This document shows positions 57,269 through 64,000 of a DNA stretch of 64,000 nt, piece after piece. Within the stretch, counting starts at the first letter, position 1. Each line of letters starts with the position of its first letter. The notes below the pieces were generated by a model. The model was not told where the DNA came from and searched no databases. It worked only from the letters and a program-made list of their open reading frames with translations. The translations under genes were made by a program, and so were the position numbers. Source of the DNA: Castanea sativa (lineage: Eukaryota > Streptophyta > Magnoliopsida > Fagales > Fagaceae); NCBI RefSeq assembly GCF_040712315.1, contig NC_134013.1:46219501-46283500 (forward strand), read 5' to 3'.

Positions 57269-58817
57269 CTGTGTTATGTATTTATGATAGTCATAAAATG
57301 TAGCCACTTAGTACAGATTTATAACAAACCAAAGTACAAAATTTTAATAGTTCTTATTTATTTTTGTTGCGGTAAAATTCTCACTTTTTTGTGTGTTAGG
57401 TTTTTTTTTTGTTAAAGGAATGGCTCCAAGATCCACGTTTCTTTATTTTTTGGTGTTGTTTTTTTTTTTTTTTAATTTTATTTATGGCAGTTATAAAATT
57501 TTATTTAATCCTAAAATGTAGTTTTTTAATAATTAAATGTAATCGGTTTTAAAAGGAAAAAAAAAACTAAATAAATTAAAAGCATTTTTTTAGGAGTAAA
57601 ACATGGGAAGTGAAATTTAAATATAATCAGTTGTAAAAGGGAAAAAAAAAATTGGTTATTGAAAAAGTGGAAAACGTTATTGGCATATTAGAAGCACTTT
57701 TTTAGGAGTAAAACATAGAAAGTGGAATTCAACTAGCAGTCTCCTTTTTTTTTTTAACGTATTTATCCTGTTAGTTGAAAATTTTGTAAGAGAATAAATT
57801 GAGGGTATTTTGGGCATCAAAATTGAGGATCCCAAATAAAGGAAACTCCTTAAATAGTAGTATAGATAAACAACACAATAAAATAAATAAAAACAGCACC
57901 ATAAAAAATTATAGCAACCAGCCACAACCACCTCTACTAACAGCCACAACCACCACTCTAGCAACCACAACACAACATAGAAAAACAAAAACAAAACCAC
58001 AACCACAATCCATCACCACGAGCCATGACAATCCACCATCACAACTACAACCCACTACCACAACTAAAATCTACAAACCCACCGTCACTACTAGACACGA
58101 CAACCCACCATTACAACCACAAACCACGAAACTCATAGCCAAAATCCACAAAACCCACTGCCAAAGCCAAAATCATCCACCACCACCTCAACCAAAATGC
58201 AAGAAATCCACTGCTAAAATCATCCACCACCACTACCATAGCCAAAATGAACCACCACCACCAAACCCATATGAACACATAAAAAAAATCACAAACAACA
58301 CACCCAAATTTCGATCTTGATCTCAATCCCAATCATCATAGCAAAGAGAGAAGAGAGATGGACTCAAGGGCAGTAGCAAGGAGTGAAAGGTGTGATGAGA
58401 ACAGTGTTAGTGGTGACTTAGGGCTTGGGACGACGGCAACTTGGGGCTTGGGTCGGCTGCAGCTAGGTAGGGAGAGATGAGTCGCAGAAGAGCTGAAGGA
58501 AGAGAGAGAAAAAATATGAAAGGGAGAAAGAAGAGGAGTTGAAATGAATATATAGATAGAAGAGGTGAAGAGGAAATAGGAAAAGATATTTGGGGTTAAA
58601 TGAAAATATTATTTAATTAGATGATGAAATAAAATAATAATATTTGGTTATAGCTTTGAGCTACAGTGCATTGCCATTGATGGCAGTTCACTGTAACTTA
58701 AATGGTATATTTTTTAGCAATAGCTCCACTATTGCAATCTTATTTTTGTTATATTTGTGTTATATTGGTTGCTAAAAGTAGCAATTTAGCAATTGGGTAC
58801 CACCAATGCTAATGCTC
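57269..58817. other. right part of the Harbinger-like element; tandem duplication and Helitron-like end
   Basis: A roughly 115-bp tandem duplication at about 57535-57735 shares 'tttttttaggagtaaaacat'. At 57866, read on the - strand, A|TCTATACTACTATTTAAGG matches the 5' end of the Helitron at 6925; the other end might be CTAG at 57733-57736. C/A-rich low complexity follows at 57880-58310. Confidence 0.45.
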
Positions 58818-59422
58818 TTAGTAGTTTAGTAGCATGCTAGAGGTTAGTTTAGATGTAGTTAGGTTGCTTGTTCTATGCCTGGGTTCTGGGTTGGGTTGCA
58901 CATGTAGGCTTATTCCCAAATTCCAAATTTGGTTGTTTTCTTGCTTTCATACCTTAAATTAGTTTGAATGCATCTCTTAGCTTTTATTTAGGTTAGTTTA
59001 TGTATGCTTAGGCTAGTAGTCAACAGATAACATGTTTCACATGCTTATTTTATTAGATCAATGAAATAAGGTTTGAGTGTGCTTGAATGAACGCATGAAC
59101 ATGCATATAAACATGATCATGCATTTGTGTATGGGTGTTGTGATGGTCCAACAATGGTAAGTGCATACATTCTAACATGGACTTGCATATTTGATGAGAT
59201 GAACATGATGAATATGATATAAACATGATGCAATGTTGAACATGTTAAATGTCATGTGACATGAATGCCTTGATTTGATTATGAACATGGTGCTACCATA
59301 TGTTGATGATGTGATATGCTTATTGCCTTGATATGAATGAGATGATACGATATGGATTCATGTGGGTAGATATGCTTAGATGTATGTTAGGATGTGTATG
59401 ATGGAGAGAGAGAGAGAGGGAG

Positions 59423-59479
<57 letters not shown>

Positions 59480-59505
59480 ACGCGCGTGACTAGGGTAGCC
59501 TATTA
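58818..59505. other. intergenic with (TG)n microsatellite
   Basis: AT-rich with many 'catgatgaacatgat' words around 59080-59400, and a long TG repeat at 59427-59478 preceded by GA repeats at 59404-59426. No gene. Confidence 0.6.
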
Positions 59506-60565
59506 GAGTAATTGCATTAGTCAAGCTAAAATACAAAATGCGATAAAATTTACATAATATGGAATAAAAAGCACCCACATCAAACTTTGTATACTTATGT
59601 AAATATAGAGGGTTGTTACAAAAACAATGTATATTTACATAGTTACTGTAGCTATTTATCTTATTATTTTATTATTATCCTATATTTTTATATTAACCCA
59701 CATGGAAGCCTTTTACTTGGTTTTTTTTTTTCTCTCTTCTAAGACTGAACCTTAACTCTCTCATTCTCTTCTCCTTCTTTGTTCCGCCTCAGCTCTCCCT
59801 TCTCAACTGTTATTCATTCTCAGTTGCTCATTCTTCTCACCACAAAGTAAGAATGTGATCAGCTTGTAGGTTTTGCAACCCGCGATGAAGGTGGATTAGC
59901 ATTGAAGTTATCTCTACTATCAGATTTTAGGTAAATCTCTCCAAAAAGGTATGAGTTTTTCTAATGGAGGTTTTAGGATTTTGTTTTATTTGGTTTAGAG
60001 CATAAATATGATAATTTTCTCTCAACTCATTTTTTAGGGTTTACTGGTTTATTGATATCAAGAAGAATTTTTCAAGAAATCTATCTCACGGGTTGAGATA
60101 GAGAGAGAGATTTCATTAGTTTATATAAAAATGATTACATGATAAGTTTTTCCCATTTAAATGGGTATGTGCAAGTTTCTTTTAAAAAAGAGTATGTGCA
60201 AAGTGAAACATGAAAGAGATCTATTAAAAGAAAACATGAAAGAGAGAAACAAAAGGAGAAAATTATTTATAAAAAAGAATCATGAAAGTATGATGGAAAA
60301 AAATGAATAGGACAAGGCATACAATAGTAAGATAATTAAGATGGTTATGGTAGCTTAAGCACTTCCATATTAAAATCCATCCAAGTGCTTTTCTTACTAA
60401 ATAAAGGTGTAAATCAAATACAATCAATTGGAAATGGATGGGTGTTTTCTATTAATGACATAGACAAAAAAATTTGGCCTACAAGATTCATATGCATTTG
60501 CTTCACTGGTGACTACTTTTTGGGTATCAGTGGTTTTTAATTGTATTTGAGAGTGGTACTTCTTT

Positions 60566-61104
60566 GTTACAAACCAAATCTATTAATGCTCATATTTTCA
60601 ATTTATACCATTAGATGTTGTTCCATTCCCCACTGATGTTCCTTCCTTAAAGGAGCTTGGTGTTTGTAGAGTAATCACACTAAATGAGTCCTATGAGACT
60701 TTGGTTCTAAGATCTCTATACTATATGAGTGTTATATTTCTGGTCAATATGCAGCTAGATACCCTCCTAGAAATTTTAAATGTTAAAATCTAAAATGTTT
60801 TTAGAAGTTACTCATCAACTTTACTAGACTTAATGTTACAAACCAAATCTATTAAAGCTCCTATTTTCAATTTATACCATTAGATGTTGTTCCATTTCTT
60901 GTTGATGTTCCCTTTGTAAAGGAGTCTGGTGTTTGCAAAGTAATCACACTAAATGAGCCCTATGAGACTTTGATTCTAAGATTTTTATACTATGTGAGTG
61001 TTATATTTGTGGTCAATATGCAGCTAGATACGCTTCCGAAAATATTAAATGTTAAAATCTAAAATGTTTTTAGAAGTTACTCTCCAACTTTACTAGGCTT
61101 AATG
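60566..61104. repeat. 269-bp tandem duplication
   Basis: Two copies, 60566-60834 and 60835-61104, start gttacaaaccaaatctatta and end 'ctttactagrcttaat'. They are about 90% similar by eye, with no gaps obvious. Located in the non-coding left part of the PIF/Harbinger element. Confidence 0.93.
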
Positions 61105-61607
61105 GTTTGGTTCTAAGATCTATGTGGAATAGCAATAATTTGGTTTCTTATATCAGTGCAGCTTTTGGATGAATTTAAAGCTATATGATTATAATCTTAA
61201 CATAGTTTAGTGAATATTTAAGAGCTATTCATTTTCTATTTTAATGGCATATCCTCCTTCCTTGGTAAACAACATTTGGTGGATAAGGTCACCTCTTGTT
61301 TGGTTATTATGATTCTTTTCAAGTATTAAATATTAAAAGGAAACATAGTCTTTCAACCAAAGAAGATCATGTTCAATAAAGAATTTGTCCACTTAAATAA
61401 AATAGGTTAGTTTTTTTACATTTTGCCATTAGGGTTTAACACATAGTTAATAGACTTAATTTTTCCATTTTGAATATATAATTTTATTGACTATATGAAA
61501 TGAATAGATATTATATGGTATAATATTTGGTACTATTAATAGGTGCTAGTGTAATTAGTTTTTGTTAGTATAAAAGATGTGTTATTCACTGTACTTTTTA
61601 TTAGGTG

Positions 61608-62676
61608 ATGGACTCGCAAAATTCCTTCTTCCTTGAGATTGTATAGGAGGAGGAACAATGTTTTGGCAATACGTTTTTTGATTTTCACTTCACATTCAAA
61701 CGTGAATGTCCATCAATCTTCACCTCAAGTTGAAATGAGACAATCTACACCCCCATTGAAATAAAATCAATTACTAAGAAAGGTCAACGGGAAAACAACT
61801 TCATCATAGAAGAAAATATTAAACTAGTGTTGGCATGGCTCAATATTAGCTTAGATGTTGTGACCTCGATTGACCAAAAATACACAACATTCTATAATAG
61901 AATTTGGTCCACCTTCTACAATGACAAGAAACTGAACCGCTTCAAGGACTCTTTAAGTAGTCAATGGTCAACAACTCAACAAGAGACTAACAAGTTTTAT
62001 GGATTCTTGACAAAAATTGAGAACCAGAATGAAAGTGGTAAAATTGAGCACAAGAATGTATATCTATTCAACATCTAATATGTATTATACATCAATGCAC
62101 TTAAAGTTTTATGATACTTGTTATTTTCAATTTGTTACTTTCGTAGATTGATGATGCAAAAACTATATATAAAAGTAAGAGAAAAAAACTCATTTAAATA
62201 GGAACATTGCTGGAATATTTTTAGAAATGAAGCTAAATGGTTGAATTTAAGAGCTAATGTAAAGATATGTGCAAGACAGCTAGCCGAACCATCTTGTCCT
62301 ACATTTTTAGGTTCAATAAATCTAGATGAAGATAATGATGCGATGAATTCCAATGAAACCTTGGAGAGACTCATAGGCAAGAAGGTTGAAAATGAGAAAT
62401 TAAAGAAAAGAAAGACTAGCGATGATGTGGTCCAAAGACTTTCCTCCCAATTGGGTGAAATCAAGGAACAAGAGAGGAGAGTGCATGATGAGAAAAAGGA
62501 AAGTATGTGTATTGTATTAGAAGAATGAAGAGAGTTAAGGCACATTTCATCAGAAAAACAAAGAGAGTTGATTTGTATCAAAGAAGAAAAGAATAAAGTA
62601 GATAAGATGAAAATGAAAATGAAAGATGAAATTATGATGAAAGTTACGGGAAACATGGATCCCGAGCAAAAATAAT
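61608..62676 (+). pseudogene. PIF/Harbinger ORF1 relic (Myb/trihelix-like, NAM-associated C-terminus)
   Basis: ORF1 of these elements is the DNA-binding partner of the transposase. Exon 1 begins at ATG 61608 but meets a stop after 12 codons. The trihelix-like part is open at 61827-62078 (LAWLNISLDVVTSIDQKYTT, FYNRIWSTFY, SLSSQWSTTQQETNKFYGFL). A likely intron (acceptor TAG at 62144-62146) leads to exon 2: IDDAKTIYKS, then after a frame change NLDEDNDAMNSNETLERLIG, KKVENEKLKKRKTSDDVV and a long Glu/Lys-rich helix ending MDPEQK plus stop at 62676. At least three frame breaks. Confidence 0.8.
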
Positions 62677-63350
62677 ATATTCATCTATGCCATTTGGAAA
62701 TCTTGGAAAGGTTAAAGTCTAAATTTTCATCATAATTTGAATATTGATATTGACAATATCAATCATGTAATTTTTGTATAGTGCAAAGATACTAATGCAT
62801 GGTTGTCATAGATAATTTGATGTTAGATATTTCTTTAATAGATATAATTGTCAATAACTGTTCAATATCTAATCATGTTAGATATATTTTTTGTAGTCTT
62901 TAATTGTGCAAGGATAATAGCAATGTTGTAATTTTTGTATTGTGCAAGGATAATAGCACTTGGTTATTCAAGATAATTTGATAGCATGTTTGTGATTTTG
63001 ATAGCTCTATCAGTTGGTTAAAAGGGATGGGGGAGTTATTTGATGAGAATGTGTTCTTGATTACTTTTTGGATGTAATTTGCTAAAAATATGCGTCGATT
63101 TGATTATTGCAACTTTTGTATAGTTCTACCTTATTGGATAGTTCTACCTTATTTCAACTTTTAACTGCCACTTTTTGCTAAAAAGCTACATTAGATAGTT
63201 TTACCTCATTAACAACAACTTTTGTATTTAATAAATCTTTCATTGTTATTCCTCCAAAAAGTATCAATGTGAAGCTGCCTTTGTTGTTACCTAACGTGGG
63301 AAGTAGGGTTAGTTGATGAATGGGTATAAAATGATTGTACTTATGTATTA

Positions 63351-63351
<1 letters not shown>

Positions 63352-63382
<31 letters not shown>
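63352..63382. repeat. (TA)n microsatellite
   Basis: About 14 TA units between the two genes of the PIF/Harbinger element. Confidence 0.95.
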
Positions 63383-63707
63383 AAATCCGCAAACTTTATT
63401 GAAAAAGCACATTAAAGGCTTACCTATCCTTTCTTATCCAACTTCTTATGATTCAAGTAGATTAGGGAAGATGGTGATAAATTCATGATGTGGCCCTATA
63501 AATTGGAGCAATAATGATATAAATGTGTCAAGTTTATTATCCAACATAAAAAATTGTGTAAAGGATATTACCCAAAAATATTATATGACATATGGGTATT
63601 GAAATGGAATGCAATTTGAAATTTTTAGTCTAATATTAAACTTAGCAAATTTCAAATTATAATGAAGACTCGAATTAAATAAAAGTAGTACAACTAAAAA
63701 ATTCAAA

Positions 63708-64000
63708 ATTCCAAGTTCCTACGACTGGCCTTGTAGTTGCCATAGATGCTTGACGAGATCCGCTTGAAATTGAGAATGAATTCCTCTATCTCTAATGGAA
63801 TTATGACATTCAATGAACACACATGGGATTAAGTGACACCGGTTTAGGTTGATTATCATTGATTTGATCGAAGTCATTTGCTCCAAGGTAAGTTTTTCAC
63901 TCATTTTCAACGATCATATTATGCATGCATGCCATCACAATGTCCTTAAGCGTTTCGGGGAAAAAATGTGCAGGACCACGCATAATTGCAAATCGTGCTT
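63708..64000 (-). pseudogene. PIF/Harbinger transposase C-terminus, partial
   Basis: The - strand from the window edge reads AIMRGPAHFFPETLKDIVMA and HNMIVENE, then in another frame IRDRGIHSQFQADLVKHLWQ with LQGQS and a stop at 63719. These are the final helices of plant DDE_Tnp_4 transposases (HNMIVE and the closing DLVEHLW-type helix). The catalytic core would lie beyond 64000. Broken by a stop and frameshift between the two blocks. Confidence 0.8.

Larger units (their letters stand above)
47442..58817. mobile_element. Harbinger-like non-autonomous element split by the chromovirus
   Basis: The left end, TTA|GAGCATCAGCATTAG (47439-47456), and the reversed right end, GAGCATTAGCATTGGTG (58817-58801) followed by TTA (58818-58820), form an imperfect inverted pair with the TTA duplication of PIF/Harbinger elements. 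Removing the chromovirus (48083-57268) leaves about 2.2 kb. The right part contains C/A-rich low-complexity sequence (57880-58310) with long but non-genic frames. The pairing is inference. Confidence 0.45.
59506..64000. mobile_element. PIF/Harbinger-type transposon, left end to window edge
   Basis: The probable left end is TTA|GAGTAATTGCATTAGTCAAGC at 59503-59526. It contains a Myb/trihelix-like ORF1 relic on + (61608-62676) and a transposase C-terminus on - at the window edge (64000-63708). Two-gene content with a TTA target site is characteristic of the superfamily. The right end lies outside the window. Confidence 0.7.

Noticed and set aside
57677..58332. Long + and - frames (Thr/Pro/His-rich or Trp/Val-rich)
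   Set aside because: C/A-rich low-complexity sequence inside a probable non-autonomous transposon.
1..64000. CRISPR arrays, bacterial operons, riboswitches
   Set aside because: Sequence is plant nuclear DNA; the regularly repeated units found are microsatellites or two-copy tandem duplications without spacers.

Overview
This window looks like a repeat-rich nuclear chromosome segment of a eudicot plant, probably a woody species. The evidence is spliceosomal introns with GT/AG borders, long AT-rich introns packed with transposons, plant-type L1 and RTE LINEs, tRNA-derived SINEs, Helitrons, MULE, hAT and PIF/Harbinger elements, and a Ty3/gypsy chromovirus. A tree of the Fagales is my guess from the style of the LINEs, with low confidence.

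Two host genes can be assembled exon by exon with unbroken reading frames. (1) On the + strand, 5754-25730 holds the last twelve exons (428 codons) of plant DNA ligase 6 (LIG6): end of the adenylation-domain lead-in, the split-codon KYDG active site, the rest of the nucleotidyltransferase domain and the OB-fold. Its N-terminal exons are not in the window or not recognisable. (2) On the - strand, 45018-38865 holds a complete six-coding-exon gene for a 243-residue nuclear protein with an acidic/serine-rich N-terminus, one U1-type C2H2 zinc finger and a lysine/arginine-rich tail. It has a 5'UTR exon and a promoter with two site-II/UP1 (GGCCCA) motifs.

Host-gene relics: an intron-less piece of the cohesin cofactor PDS5 (- strand, 3334-1009) lies between two LTR-like direct repeats and is cut in two by a LINE. 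Exons 1 and 2 of a histone chaperone ASF1 copy (27719-27827 and 33577-33666) are about 5.7 kb apart, with the splice acceptor lost. A short mitochondrial rps12-like fragment (35846-35980) abuts a solo LTR.

Layout: 0-5.6 kb, PDS5 relic and LINEs; 5.7-25.7 kb, LIG6 with introns holding LINEs (one nearly 5.6 kb with 15-bp target duplications), SINEs and a small Helitron; 25.7-33.7 kb, ASF1 relic whose intron contains a Helitron with a nested MULE and a nested GC-rich hAT element; 34-38 kb, 480-bp tandem duplication, rps12 fragment and solo LTR; 38.8-46 kb, zinc-finger gene with two LINE inserts in its 3.7-kb intron; 47.4-58.8 kb, a Harbinger-like element apparently split by a 9.2-kb chromovirus, which itself carries a foreign LTR, a ~0.9-kb inversion and a 1.06-kb hAT element; 59.5-64 kb, a PIF/Harbinger element with a Myb-like ORF1 relic and, on the opposite strand at the window edge, the end of the transposase.

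The main interest is structural. Many insertions here can be bounded to the base by their target-site duplications, so the nesting order can be read directly.
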